From a virus: 64,000 nucleotides of DNA. Shown here in pieces: positions 1 through 8,145 of this stretch. The position numbers and the translations under genes are program-made. The notes under the pieces are model-generated. The model saw nothing but the letters and a program-made list of their open reading frames with translations, searched no databases and had not been told where the DNA came from. The stretch lies in IMG/VR virus record IMGVR_UViG_3300042731_004843, positions 1 to 64,000 of that record. One strand, 5' to 3'. Every line of letters starts with the position of its first letter. Positions within the stretch are counted from its first letter, which is position 1.

Positions 1-2664
1 TACGGCGATACGACCTTTCGAGGCGCGAATGATTTCACCTCGATTGCTGAGCTCCGCCTGAAGATACTGCAGCAGATATCTGCGGCGGAAAAGGACAGCA
101 GCACACGCCGACTATTCGCCCGCAAGACGTTCAACATGTGGATGAACCGGCAGATGGGCAGCCTGGGCAAGCTGGTGACTTTCCGCGGGCTCACCAGGAT
201 CCTGCAGAAGTTCATCTTCCACGAGATCTACCCCAACCCAGCGGCCTTCTACCAGCCTAAGAAGACGGGCCTGAAGAAGAAAAAGGTCTACTCCCTGCGG
301 GTGGACAAGGACCCACGCACCAGAACGTTCATCAATACGATCAAGAAGTTAGAACCAGTGATCAACTCTTTGGTGGACAACCTCAATAAGTGGGGCCAGC
401 TGGGGTTCAGCATTTCCGGCGCACTAACTGCGCTCAGTGTGGGCGGCGCACCGCAACTGCTTCGCACCATAGCCGCCGACTTTGCTGATGCCGACAAGAT
501 CATGCGCTCTCTTATCGGGGGTGGCACACCAAAGGGAGTGCCCGGTCTATTGCGGGAGACCAGTAGGATAAACTCGGCGCTTCTGAAGGCACACCGGCTA
601 GTGGCCCCGAAGAGACCGTTGCGAACGTCCACCACCATACTGTCTCCAGAACTCCTTGGGTCCGAGGCGCGCAGGAAGGGTGCCGTTGACGCTCTTGGGG
701 AAGCGCAGTCTGCCATCACCGTCTTGCTCGGCATGCGCGTGAGGCGCTCGAAGGAAGTGACCTACGACAAGTTGGACAGGGTGCACAATCAAATACTGCG
801 GCCAGATCTCTGGTTTGCGTCCCCGCCCCGATGCAACGTCCTGTTTCCGGAGCTGTACGGGAACCTGACCTGGCAGCGGAACTTCATGCGCGAGGTATCG
901 CGCATGGAGCTGCAGACCACCAATGAGATCTTGGGTGACGACGCCCTGTTCAACGGCCGTTACTATGCCCCAAACGTAATCGATATGCGTAAGGGTGTGC
1001 GGTTGAGTTCCAGGAAGTTCGGACGCCTGATAATGGCGCATGAGCTGCTGACCGGCATCATCCCGATGTTCGAGAAGATGACCGAGGCCAACCTCTTCGC
1101 CATGAAGGCTCGCCGGGTCAAGTACAAGGGGGCCAAGGTCGGGTACGCGCAAAGGGCGGTAAACTTCCAGTACTTCAAGCACCGCTTCGCTTCCAGGGCC
1201 ATGTCCGCGGCAGGCAGGTTCAACCCTTGGTTCGTGTGCGGGTTCCCGGCGCCGCTTGTCGACAGGCCCATGACGTCAGCAGACCTGCTGACCAGCGGCA
1301 AGCCTATAGCAGACCAACTGGCGGACCTGGACATCGTGCCGGAAAAAGGCCAAACGATAACCAGGGCCACCCTACTGCAACTGCTCGTACCCACCCAATA
1401 CTTTGGGTCCTGCGTACAACTGGTGCACAACGTCAATCAGCAGGGCGGCCAAACCAGTTACCAATTCGCGCAGGCCAGGCTGCATCGTGAAGACACTGAA
1501 TTCTTGGGGGTGGACAAGAAGGTCGTCAACAAGAAGATCGGCACCACCAGGCGTATCAGTGTAGTGGCGGCCCTACCATCTGAAGCACCGAAGACCAACA
1601 ATCGAGGTCCTCGAGGAGGGCGCATAACGTCCGTCCGGGATGTGACTGGCCAGTACCGCAACTCATTCTTGCCGCTGTATGGCGCGTCTAGGGGCACAGC
1701 CAAGGTTAAGGTGGGCACCACCGATACCGTTGCCGCCGCCTTGGGTGTCGGGGAGCAGCAAACCAGCACAGAAAGTTTCAAGGCGTACCGGGTTACAGAA
1801 ACGTTCACACGTCGGGCTCGGGTAAAGATAGACATGCCTATCGAGGAGGCTGTGCGGCCGACATGGATGTGGGACGGGTGGTCCAACCTGAAGATAGGCG
1901 AAACCTACATGCAGATGTTAGGCACCAACTCGATCACGGATGTAGAGGGCATCACGTCCAGGGACCTGCTGTTCGATCTGCTGGACGCGGACTCTTCGGA
2001 GGCCGTACTAGAGGCACGAGAAGGGAAGACGCAGGGGCTCTTGAAGGAGGATGAGGCCGGCGCAGAGTTCCAGGACCGCACATCCGGCACTGGGCAGAAG
2101 AAGGCGCTGGGAGACGACAGGAAGAACCAGAAGCCCAAGGAGGCGCTGGTAGTGTCCGGCACGTCTGTGCAGAGAGCTTCCCACGAGAAGGTGTCCGCCG
2201 ATGCCATCCTGACCATCGAGAAGGAGAGGACCATCGAGAACGCCGTAGACTACTTGGTGAGGGTCTACAGCTACTTGATGCATCGGGGGCTCGATGTGGG
2301 GAACTTCGTACGGACCTACACCTGGCGCCCGGTCGCCACCATGCCGGAGATCTTGGGGTCCGCGAACTTCACCATCCAGGAGAAGACGGCGCTACGGTTC
2401 GTGGGCAACTCCATAGACGAGCTCCAGCTTACGGAGACCCCGGATGGCTACGTAACTTCTGGAACTGAGGGCTTCCACAGCCGTGCATTCGGTGACGTGG
2501 AGGACCTGTTCGCGCTGGTAGACCCCAAAGTACGGAAGATACTAGGGCTGAGCAAAGAAAAGAAGCAGGCTACGGCTAGGAAGCTGGACGTACGGAAACG
2601 CCGGCGGCAAGCCGTCAGGGAGTACGTAGACGAGCTGACGGCTTCCAGAGGCTTGCTGGGATAG
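1..2664 (+). CDS. Virion structural protein, possibly baseplate hub (5' partial)
   Basis: The frame is open from the first base and closes at 2664, giving 887 visible residues; the true start lies before the window. No catalytic motif is visible. Around residue 408 it reads NPWFVCGFPAPLVDRP, and near residue 474 HNVNQQGGQTSYQF. This combination resembles hub or spike-attachment proteins of large tailed phages, but the assignment is from memory of such proteins, not a search. Residues about 670-715 are rich in Lys, Glu and Asp and look like a linker, and the last 30 residues are strongly basic. It heads a dense run of + strand structural genes; the next start is within about 25 bases. Confidence 0.75.
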   Translation, partial: YGDTTFRGANDFTSIAELRLKILQQISAAEKDSSTRRLFARKTFNMWMNRQMGSLGKLVTFRGLTRILQKFIFHEIYPNPAAFYQPKKTGLKKKKVYSLRVDKDPRTRTFINTIKKLEPVINSLVDNLNKWGQLGFSISGALTALSVGGAPQLLRTIAADFADADKIMRSLIGGGTPKGVPGLLRETSRINSALLKAHRLVAPKRPLRTSTTILSPELLGSEARRKGAVDALGEAQSAITVLLGMRVRRSKEVTYDKLDRVHNQILRPDLWFASPPRCNVLFPELYGNLTWQRNFMREVSRMELQTTNEILGDDALFNGRYYAPNVIDMRKGVRLSSRKFGRLIMAHELLTGIIPMFEKMTEANLFAMKARRVKYKGAKVGYAQRAVNFQYFKHRFASRAMSAAGRFNPWFVCGFPAPLVDRPMTSADLLTSGKPIADQLADLDIVPEKGQTITRATLLQLLVPTQYFGSCVQLVHNVNQQGGQTSYQFAQARLHREDTEFLGVDKKVVNKKIGTTRRISVVAALPSEAPKTNNRGPRGGRITSVRDVTGQYRNSFLPLYGASRGTAKVKVGTTDTVAAALGVGEQQTSTESFKAYRVTETFTRRARVKIDMPIEEAVRPTWMWDGWSNLKIGETYMQMLGTNSITDVEGITSRDLLFDLLDADSSEAVLEAREGKTQGLLKEDEAGAEFQDRTSGTGQKKALGDDRKNQKPKEALVVSGTSVQRASHEKVSADAILTIEKERTIENAVDYLVRVYSYLMHRGLDVGNFVRTYTWRPVATMPEILGSANFTIQEKTALRFVGNSIDELQLTETPDGYVTSGTEGFHSRAFGDVEDLFALVDPKVRKILGLSKEKKQATARKLDVRKRRRQAVREYVDELTASRGLLG

Positions 2665-2689
2665 CGTGCTGCGGGGTATAACAGTGGCT

Positions 2690-2923
2690 ATGGATCAACG
2701 CCTAATTGGGCTCTTCAGCGAGCTGGAAAAGATCGGGGTTAACAAGGGCCTATCCCATTTCACGCAGAGTCGTGGTGGGCGCCGACCTATCAGAGTCGAC
2801 AAGCTGCTGGAGAAGGAGAAGGCGTTTCTCCCCAAAGCACAAGACGACGATGCCTCCGAGGATGGGAAGGACCATGAGATGGAGGGAGGTCTCGGCATGG
2901 GTGAAGGCGCCACGGAGGGCTGA
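2690..2923 (+). CDS. Small tagged protein with N-terminal FSELEKIG motif
   Basis: A 77-residue protein of unknown function. The ATG at 2690 is preferred, but in-frame GTG codons at 2684 and 2666 are possible. It begins MDQRLIGLFSELEKIG, the first of several proteins here with a short amphipathic motif ending in ELEKI(A/G) near an end. The rest is basic up to about residue 45 and then acidic and Gly-rich, with no recognisable fold. It sits between the partial hub-like gene and a membrane protein that carries the same type of motif (FFDELVKLA). The shared motif suggests a common destination such as the virion interior; that is inference. Confidence 0.7.
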   Translation: MDQRLIGLFSELEKIGVNKGLSHFTQSRGGRRPIRVDKLLEKEKAFLPKAQDDDASEDGKDHEMEGGLGMGEGATEG

Positions 2924-2924
2924 C

Positions 2925-3449
2925 ATGTACGGCTCATTTTTCGATGAACTGGTCAAGTTGGCCAAGGACGAGACTGGCGAGAAGATCATGCGTGGTGCGG
3001 TGGCTGCCAGACCGTGGGCCCAGAGGTTTGTTACAGCCGGGATACCTGCAGCTGTGGCGGCCAACTTTTTTCTGCCTATGAAGGACAGTCCTTTGAAGCG
3101 TAAGCTGATAGCCGGCTCCGGACTTCTAGGCGGTGGGGCCGGTGTGGGGGAGTTGGCCGTACGTAGATGGGCGGAGAAGAACCCTCGTAAGGGTTTGGCT
3201 AAAGAGATCAAGAAGATGGGCGCGGCACAGGCGTTCCTGAAGGTGGCCGCCATGGCCGCAGATCTACGCAAAGCCGGTATCGGTGGGGTAGAGAGGCCGC
3301 CGCTGATTACGGAGGACAGCAAGGAGCACGCGTACAACAGGCTGCGGCAGTCGGCTAAGCCTGGCGAGTTCCTGTCCGCCACAAAGCCCCGCCATCTCAA
3401 GGCCCCAGGGCCGTCGATCAAACAGATCTCCGCCCTCCCAACGGGGTAG
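2925..3449 (+). CDS. Tagged hydrophobic protein (FFDELVKLA)
   Basis: A 174-residue protein of unknown function. The frame is open further upstream, but the start is placed at ATG 2925, two bases after the previous stop and behind the ribosome site CGGAGGG. It opens MYGSFFDELVKLAKDE, a variant of the recurrent tag. Two small-residue-rich hydrophobic stretches follow, about residues 33-50 and 60-80, the second very Gly/Ala-rich; they could be membrane helices. The C-terminal half is basic and polar. Tag, hydrophobic middle and basic tail would fit an internal virion protein ejected with the genome, but no family is recognised. Confidence 0.75.
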   Translation: MYGSFFDELVKLAKDETGEKIMRGAVAARPWAQRFVTAGIPAAVAANFFLPMKDSPLKRKLIAGSGLLGGGAGVGELAVRRWAEKNPRKGLAKEIKKMGAAQAFLKVAAMAADLRKAGIGGVERPPLITEDSKEHAYNRLRQSAKPGEFLSATKPRHLKAPGPSIKQISALPTG

Positions 3450-3452
3450 ATA

Positions 3453-4223
3453 GTGGACGCCGTCAGTGACTTCCTGGAAGCGCTTGGCCAGGTCAAGGAG
3501 GCCGCGGTCAAAGACTTGCGTAAGCGGCAGGCGCAAGAGATGCAGATGTGGGAGCGGTGGAAGCAGGGTGGGGAGAAGCCACAAGACTTGCGTCCGCTCA
3601 TACACTCGTTCAAGCCTCTAGTAAGTCACCAGGCCAACATCTGGGCTGGTAAGGTGCGTGACGTACCTCCAGCGGCTATCCGGGCGGAATTCACCAACCA
3701 GTTCGTTTCCGCTCTTCAGACTTATGATCCACAGCGCGGAGCAGGACTCGGTACGCACATACGGCACCAGCTGAAGAAAGCGCAACGGTTCGTCACAACG
3801 TATCAGAATCCTGGCAGGATCCCAGAGAATCGGGTCTACCGCATACGGGAGCTGCAAGACGCAGAGATGCAGCTGGATGAGCGCTTTGGTAGAGAGCCTA
3901 CACAGCTCGAGATAGCTGACCACCTGAAGTGGTCCCCGAAACAGGTGGACGTGCTCCAGAGGGAGGTCCGCAAAGCACGACCAACGGGTCAGTTCGAGAC
4001 GGACCCATCTACGTTCACCCCGTCCAGGCAGAAAGAGGTTCTGCGCCTGCTGCCCTACGAGCTAACATCTGACGAGAAGCAGGTGTTCGAGTACATCTAC
4101 GGCGTGGGCGGGAAACCAAAACTCGGGCCCGGTCAGATAGCCCGGAAGCTGAAGATGAGCGCCCCTAAGATCTCCAGACTTAAGCGCTCCATAGCTGAAA
4201 AGTACGCGAGGCATTCAAGCTGA
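3453..4223 (+). CDS. Sigma-70-family RNA polymerase sigma factor
   Basis: A 256-residue protein starting at GTG 3453. It carries the sigma-70 layout in order. A region 2-like segment (about 45-110) includes YDPQRGAGLGTHIRHQLKKA, matching the F-D-P-x-R-G-x-x-F-x-T-Y core. A region 3-like segment (about 118-175) reads RIPENRVYRIREL and later FGREPTQLEIADHLKWS. A region 4-like helix-turn-helix (about 195-254) reads GPGQIARKLKMSAPKISRLK. Region 1 is absent. The first residues, DFLEALGQVKEAA, resemble the short motif shared by other proteins here. Because the same window encodes its own beta/beta-prime polymerase (60842 on), this is most likely the promoter-recognition subunit of a phage RNA polymerase, or one that redirects the host enzyme. 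Which of these is inference. Confidence 0.85.
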   Translation: MDAVSDFLEALGQVKEAAVKDLRKRQAQEMQMWERWKQGGEKPQDLRPLIHSFKPLVSHQANIWAGKVRDVPPAAIRAEFTNQFVSALQTYDPQRGAGLGTHIRHQLKKAQRFVTTYQNPGRIPENRVYRIRELQDAEMQLDERFGREPTQLEIADHLKWSPKQVDVLQREVRKARPTGQFETDPSTFTPSRQKEVLRLLPYELTSDEKQVFEYIYGVGGKPKLGPGQIARKLKMSAPKISRLKRSIAEKYARHSS

Positions 4224-4462
4224 TGGCCGATCCAAAACTACCTGTAGATCAGCGACAACAGGACAGGGACGCCCGCCTGGATGAGCTGAAAACGGCCACT
4301 ACCGATTGGGCCGATAAGGAAGAGAAGCGCCTCACAGACGAGGCCACTTTCTTGAGGTCGGTACTTAAGGGCCGGACAGGTGCGGGGAGACTAGCAGACC
4401 AAAACGTGGCTGACTCTTCCAAACTGGTGGTCGATGAGATCTCCAGGTTCTTGGAAGGATAG
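4223..4462 (+). CDS. Small charged helical protein, unknown function
   Basis: A 79-residue protein whose ATG overlaps the sigma factor stop by one base (TGATG), implying translational coupling. It is highly charged, rich in Lys, Asp and Glu, and predicted helical by eye (DEATFLRSVLKG, KLVVDEISRFLEG). No cysteine pairs, signal peptide or membrane segment are visible. Tight coupling to the sigma factor raises the possibility that it modulates or chaperones it, but nothing in the sequence proves that. Confidence 0.75.
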   Translation: MADPKLPVDQRQQDRDARLDELKTATTDWADKEEKRLTDEATFLRSVLKGRTGAGRLADQNVADSSKLVVDEISRFLEG

Positions 4463-4471
4463 GAGGACAAA

Positions 4472-5104
4472 ATGGAGAACGAAGAGAGAGTAATCGAGTT
4501 GACGCCAGATCACCGCAGCGAGCTTGTGCAGGCCAAAATCATCAAGCCGGATCAGGCCAGCATGCCCCAGAAGGAGTATGCTGCAGCCCTCGAGGCGCTA
4601 CGTCAGATGAAGTTGGCTGACGCGAAAGATAGCGTGGAGAGGCTCAGTACTGGCCTGCAGAACGCGCAGGGGGTGATAGACGGTATCCGCGCTAAACAAC
4701 GCAAGGTACACCGGCCCCCCAACACCCCGGATATGCCCATCGGAGATCCGGATGAGATGGCCGCGGAAGAGTGGAAGAAGTACGAGCAGCCGCTCACGGA
4801 GGCAAGTAAGCGCATTCAGCAGGCAAAGGCGGCGGCTGGAAAGGTAGAACAGGCGTCCAGGTTAGTACAACTCGACCCGACTATGGTGCTCAGGATCGAG
4901 CTCACCGCGGCTAAGAAGCGAGCAGCTGTGGCAGAAGAGAGCCTCGCTATCCTAGCGCTGCAAGAGGCTAGGAAAGCAAAAGACGCGGCGGAAAGAGAAG
5001 AGGCGCTACTGATGCGGGCAGTGTCTGCCCAGCTGGGCGTTACTCCGGGCAAGAACGTTCGCCTGGTGGACAAGGAAAAGGGCATTTGCCAGATCGAGGG
5101 CTAG
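4472..5104 (+). CDS. Coiled-coil protein, unknown function
   Basis: A 210-residue protein with a very good ribosome site (AGGAGG, 5 bases before ATG 4472). The sequence is almost entirely Ala/Lys/Glu/Arg-rich helix, with long coiled-coil stretches at about 35-75 and 105-190 and a Pro-rich break near residue 80. It has no catalytic motif. It ends directly at the next gene, whose start codon follows its stop without a gap. It sits between the sigma gene pair and a series of beta-rich surface-type proteins. A scaffold or core-type role is possible but unsupported. Confidence 0.8.
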   Translation: MENEERVIELTPDHRSELVQAKIIKPDQASMPQKEYAAALEALRQMKLADAKDSVERLSTGLQNAQGVIDGIRAKQRKVHRPPNTPDMPIGDPDEMAAEEWKKYEQPLTEASKRIQQAKAAAGKVEQASRLVQLDPTMVLRIELTAAKKRAAVAEESLAILALQEARKAKDAAEREEALLMRAVSAQLGVTPGKNVRLVDKEKGICQIEG

Positions 5105-5509
5105 ATGGCTGTCGTCGTCCGAAAACGAGCTGGCGCAGCAGTACTAGGCTGGGGCGCCGGCCTGTTGGGGACGTCCGATACCGTACGGTACCTATATCCT
5201 GGGTACAGTGATCAGCTAGCTGAAGTTCGGGAGACAAGCCTGCAGGCACCCAGATCCGGCGTTCTCAGGAATCTACAAGTGCGTCATAATGTCCCTGACG
5301 GTAATGGCGCGTCGATTGTCTACACTGCGCGTGTGAATGGCGTAGATACGGCATTGGCCGCGGCCGTGCCTTCCACGGCCGGGTCTGGGAACGATTTGAC
5401 GAACTCCGTAGCTGTCGATATTGGGGATCTGGTGAGTATCAGGGTGAGTAAGGTAGCCGGGGTCGGGAAGTCGCCAAAGAATGTCGTCGTGACTGCAGAG
5501 CTCATATAG
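5105..5509 (+). CDS. Beta-rich surface-type protein, single-module version
   Basis: A 134-residue protein made of one beta-rich domain: YLYPGYSD near residue 29, GVLRNLQVRHN near 53, then NGASIVYTARVNG and GDLVSIRVSKVAG. The whole domain is clearly paralogous to the C-terminal ~120 residues of the next gene (YLFPCYSD, GILRNMYVRHN, GNAIVYTLRKNG, GDLIDVEVTKAAG). Such domains suit capsid- or tail-decorating proteins, but I cannot name the family. The start directly abuts the previous stop. Confidence 0.8.
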   Translation: MAVVVRKRAGAAVLGWGAGLLGTSDTVRYLYPGYSDQLAEVRETSLQAPRSGVLRNLQVRHNVPDGNGASIVYTARVNGVDTALAAAVPSTAGSGNDLTNSVAVDIGDLVSIRVSKVAGVGKSPKNVVVTAELI

Positions 5510-5518
5510 GAGAAGTAA

Positions 5519-6574
5519 ATGGCCCTCGCGAACTACAGATTCAGGAAAACTGACGCGTCAGCTGCACTGGACGACATCAATGATAGGTTAGCCGGGAGTG
5601 CTGTCCTCGTCGATCAGGCAGGTGGACAAGTCGTCACGGTTCAGTACGATGATTCTGCTACGAACGAGGCGGACCTCATCGATGTGATGGCGCAGAAGGG
5701 GTACGCCCTCATCGAGGGGTCCGGTGGTGCTGGAGTTACTGGAACTGCTTACGATGATCACGAGCAGCGCCAGGACCAAATGAAGGCGCCGGTTCGGGTG
5801 GTCGAGTCATCGGACCTGGTTACTGCCGGATGGGTCTCGAGCGGTGGAGGCAAGAACAAGACCCTGACCAGTCCGAGCGATTCAGTTTCGTTCAATGATT
5901 TCGACAGTATCACGTTCACGGCGGGCGTTGGCCAGCGTGTGTTGCTGACCGGGCTCACGCCCGCCTCGCATAACGGTATCTACTTCCTCGAGACTGCGGC
6001 AGATGGCGCAGGCCAAAACGCTGTTTTGAAGCGTGCCTACGATGCTGATGAGGACGAAGAGGTCCTTTCCGGCATGAGTGCGTTGGTCGTAGAGGGCAGT
6101 CAAGAGAAGAAGATCTACGCCCTAAAAACGACCGGCACCATCACGGTCGACACTACCTCCCTGACGTTCGAGGCCATCCGCGCAGATGTTGATGCTGCGG
6201 AGAACCTGCTATTCGGGGCTGGGAAGCTCGTCACTTCTACTACTACCAACTACCTGTTCCCTTGTTACTCGGACAGCCTGGCCCAGACCACCGCAATACA
6301 GTTCCGCGCATCCCGTGCCGGTATTCTTCGCAACATGTACGTGCGCCACAACATCACTGGCGGCAACGGTAACGCGATCGTCTACACACTGCGTAAGAAC
6401 GGCATTGCAACAGCACTGACAGTGTCCCTGGCGTCAACAGCAAATGACGGGTCCGACTTGGTTAACTCAGTTAGCGTGGCCAAGGGCGATCTGATCGATG
6501 TTGAGGTCACCAAAGCAGCGGGCATCGGAGGAACTCCAAGAGACATCACCGTCTCGATGGAATTCGCTGCCTAG
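5519..6574 (+). CDS. Two-module structural protein sharing domains with both neighbours
   Basis: A 351-residue protein behind a strong ribosome site (AGGAGAAGTAA). Residues 1-70 (MALANYRFRKTDASAAL, DLIDVMAQKGYALIEG) are paralogous to the N-terminus of the following gene. Residues 230-351 are paralogous to the whole of the preceding gene. The middle (about 85-215) is a separate beta-rich domain containing VLLTGLTPASHNGIYFLE, a pattern common in phage fibre and structural proteins. The three consecutive genes therefore look like a duplicated and shuffled set. Likely virion-exposed; no enzymatic motif is seen. Confidence 0.8.
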   Translation: MALANYRFRKTDASAALDDINDRLAGSAVLVDQAGGQVVTVQYDDSATNEADLIDVMAQKGYALIEGSGGAGVTGTAYDDHEQRQDQMKAPVRVVESSDLVTAGWVSSGGGKNKTLTSPSDSVSFNDFDSITFTAGVGQRVLLTGLTPASHNGIYFLETAADGAGQNAVLKRAYDADEDEEVLSGMSALVVEGSQEKKIYALKTTGTITVDTTSLTFEAIRADVDAAENLLFGAGKLVTSTTTNYLFPCYSDSLAQTTAIQFRASRAGILRNMYVRHNITGGNGNAIVYTLRKNGIATALTVSLASTANDGSDLVNSVSVAKGDLIDVEVTKAAGIGGTPRDITVSMEFAA

Positions 6575-6576
6575 CA

Positions 6577-7200
6577 ATGGCGTTGGTCATCTACAGGTTT
6601 CGGCTCAGGACTCCTGGTGCGTCCATTGAGCAGCTCAACACCGAAGTCGGCACTACTGTAGTTGTCTCCGACAGTGCCGGCGGTGTGCTCATAGACCTGG
6701 AGTGCGATGATGCATTCGGCCAAAATCTGATAGATAGCCTTGAAGGTAGAGGCTACGAGTTCGTAGAGGGCGCTCCGACCATATCTGCGGAAGAGCAATT
6801 TCGATTAGACAACAATCTCGCCTCAGCAGTCGGCCTGGCCAACGTTATGCAGCTGCTGATTTCCGTTGATAACTTTCCGCTGCTTGGTGACTACTTTACA
6901 CTAAGGTCTATGATCTGGGGAGGAACGGACAGCTGGGGTGAGATCAACGAAATTCTAGCCCTGACGTATCAGACCGGAACTGGCGGAAAGACACATGATG
7001 TACGTGTGTATGACGTAACCAACGCGAACACCATCGCAGAGGCCACCGGGTTCAACCACTTGCTTCCGACGATAGTGGACCTGGGCGCGGTGTCTAACCT
7101 CTCCGCGGGTCCAGCCATTTGGGCCGTACAAGTGCGCAGCGGAAGTCCTGCGTCACATAGATTGTACTTCGACTCGATCAGTTTTAAGGGTGGAGCATGA
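6577..7200 (+). CDS. Structural protein with N-terminal YRF module
   Basis: A 207-residue protein. Residues 1-70 (MALVIYRFRLRTPGASIEQL, NLIDSLEGRGYEFVEG) repeat the N-terminal module of the previous gene. The rest (about 95-207) is a beta-rich domain (YFTLRSMIWGGTDSWGEINE, HRLYFDSISFKGGA) unlike the neighbours and possibly jelly-roll-like. The stop overlaps the next start by 4 bases (ATGA). The shared N-terminal module is probably an attachment domain holding different outer domains on one virion site; this is inference from domain exchange. Confidence 0.8.
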   Translation: MALVIYRFRLRTPGASIEQLNTEVGTTVVVSDSAGGVLIDLECDDAFGQNLIDSLEGRGYEFVEGAPTISAEEQFRLDNNLASAVGLANVMQLLISVDNFPLLGDYFTLRSMIWGGTDSWGEINEILALTYQTGTGGKTHDVRVYDVTNANTIAEATGFNHLLPTIVDLGAVSNLSAGPAIWAVQVRSGSPASHRLYFDSISFKGGA

Positions 7201-8144
7201 AAGTTTACGAGTACTGGCTCTGGTGTAACGACGAGAGCGCCTGGGTAACTGTATGGTCCCCGGACCCGGACAATGCGCCAACACTATGTCCAAATGACAC
7301 CGGCCATACGATAGACCAATCGAAGACCTTCATCCAAAGATCTGTTGGGGAAACTGTCAGTGTCCAGGAGTTGATTGACGCCCCAAAGACTGACGAAGAT
7401 ATCCCCATCACAGCCCAGGACGGGCCACGAGAGTGCGACAGGAAACCGGTCATGGTCATGTCCCCGGCAACAGAGGGGACATTCACGTTTTTGTCTAGTT
7501 GTGGGGACGACCTCTCTCCTACACCCCCTAACTCCGGAAGGGGTGAGGGTGCCCAGCTTTATCTAAACTTTGCTGACGCCGGTGAGGACGAAGTAGAGAT
7601 TCAGTTCTGTGAGCCTGTAGAGCTGCACGATGCCCACTGTTCTTGGAGTGGGAACTGGGGATTTCTAGACAGGTGGTCTACCTCTGTAAGGATACCAGCT
7701 ACACCTGATCCCGTAGTTAATCCTGGGGGTACTGGGAACTGCTACGTGATCCCTACTGGCTTTGGATTCAATTCTATCGTTCCGGCTGACGGTGCGGGCA
7801 CTCACGACGTCGACCTCAATCTTGCGGTTCCTGTACCTGACGGTTATTCCAAGAAATCAGGAGAGGGCCAGGGGTTTTGGAATGTGGATGAGCGCTGGAG
7901 TGAGGTCATCACCCCCTGCGAGGATTTTGGATACGGCCCCTATAACTTGTACGACGTCAATCTCCAGATGTTCTTCTGCAAAAACATGGATTGCGGAGAT
8001 CCTCGGGGCATTTGGGATCTAGACGCCTACAAGGCTGAGTGGATATCTAAGAAGTGGAAGATAGCCTTTAGAGTACTTAAGGTCTCTCCCGATCCGGGAG
8101 AGATCGGCGGCTATCTGATGATCTTCAGACCTGGAGCTACGTAA
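7197..8144 (+). CDS. Cys- and Trp-rich virion protein, unknown
   Basis: A 315-residue protein starting at ATG 7197 in an ATGA overlap. The N-terminus (YEYWLWCNDESAWVTVWSPD, then TLCPNDTGHTIDQ) resembles a small attachment domain with paired cysteines. The remainder is a large beta-rich domain with several more Cys, many Trp, and motifs such as GFGFNSIVPADGAGTHDVDL and FFCKNMDCGD. There is no signal peptide. It is flanked by surface-type proteins on one side and the patatin-like gene on the other. A tail-fibre or decoration role is the best guess. Confidence 0.75.
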   Translation: MKVYEYWLWCNDESAWVTVWSPDPDNAPTLCPNDTGHTIDQSKTFIQRSVGETVSVQELIDAPKTDEDIPITAQDGPRECDRKPVMVMSPATEGTFTFLSSCGDDLSPTPPNSGRGEGAQLYLNFADAGEDEVEIQFCEPVELHDAHCSWSGNWGFLDRWSTSVRIPATPDPVVNPGGTGNCYVIPTGFGFNSIVPADGAGTHDVDLNLAVPVPDGYSKKSGEGQGFWNVDERWSEVITPCEDFGYGPYNLYDVNLQMFFCKNMDCGDPRGIWDLDAYKAEWISKKWKIAFRVLKVSPDPGEIGGYLMIFRPGAT

Positions 8145-8145
8145 G

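Noticed and set aside
2706-2924. N-terminal extension of the FFDELVKLA protein
   Set aside because: The extra 73 residues are an out-of-frame reading of the tagged small gene before it. ATG 2925 has its own ribosome site.
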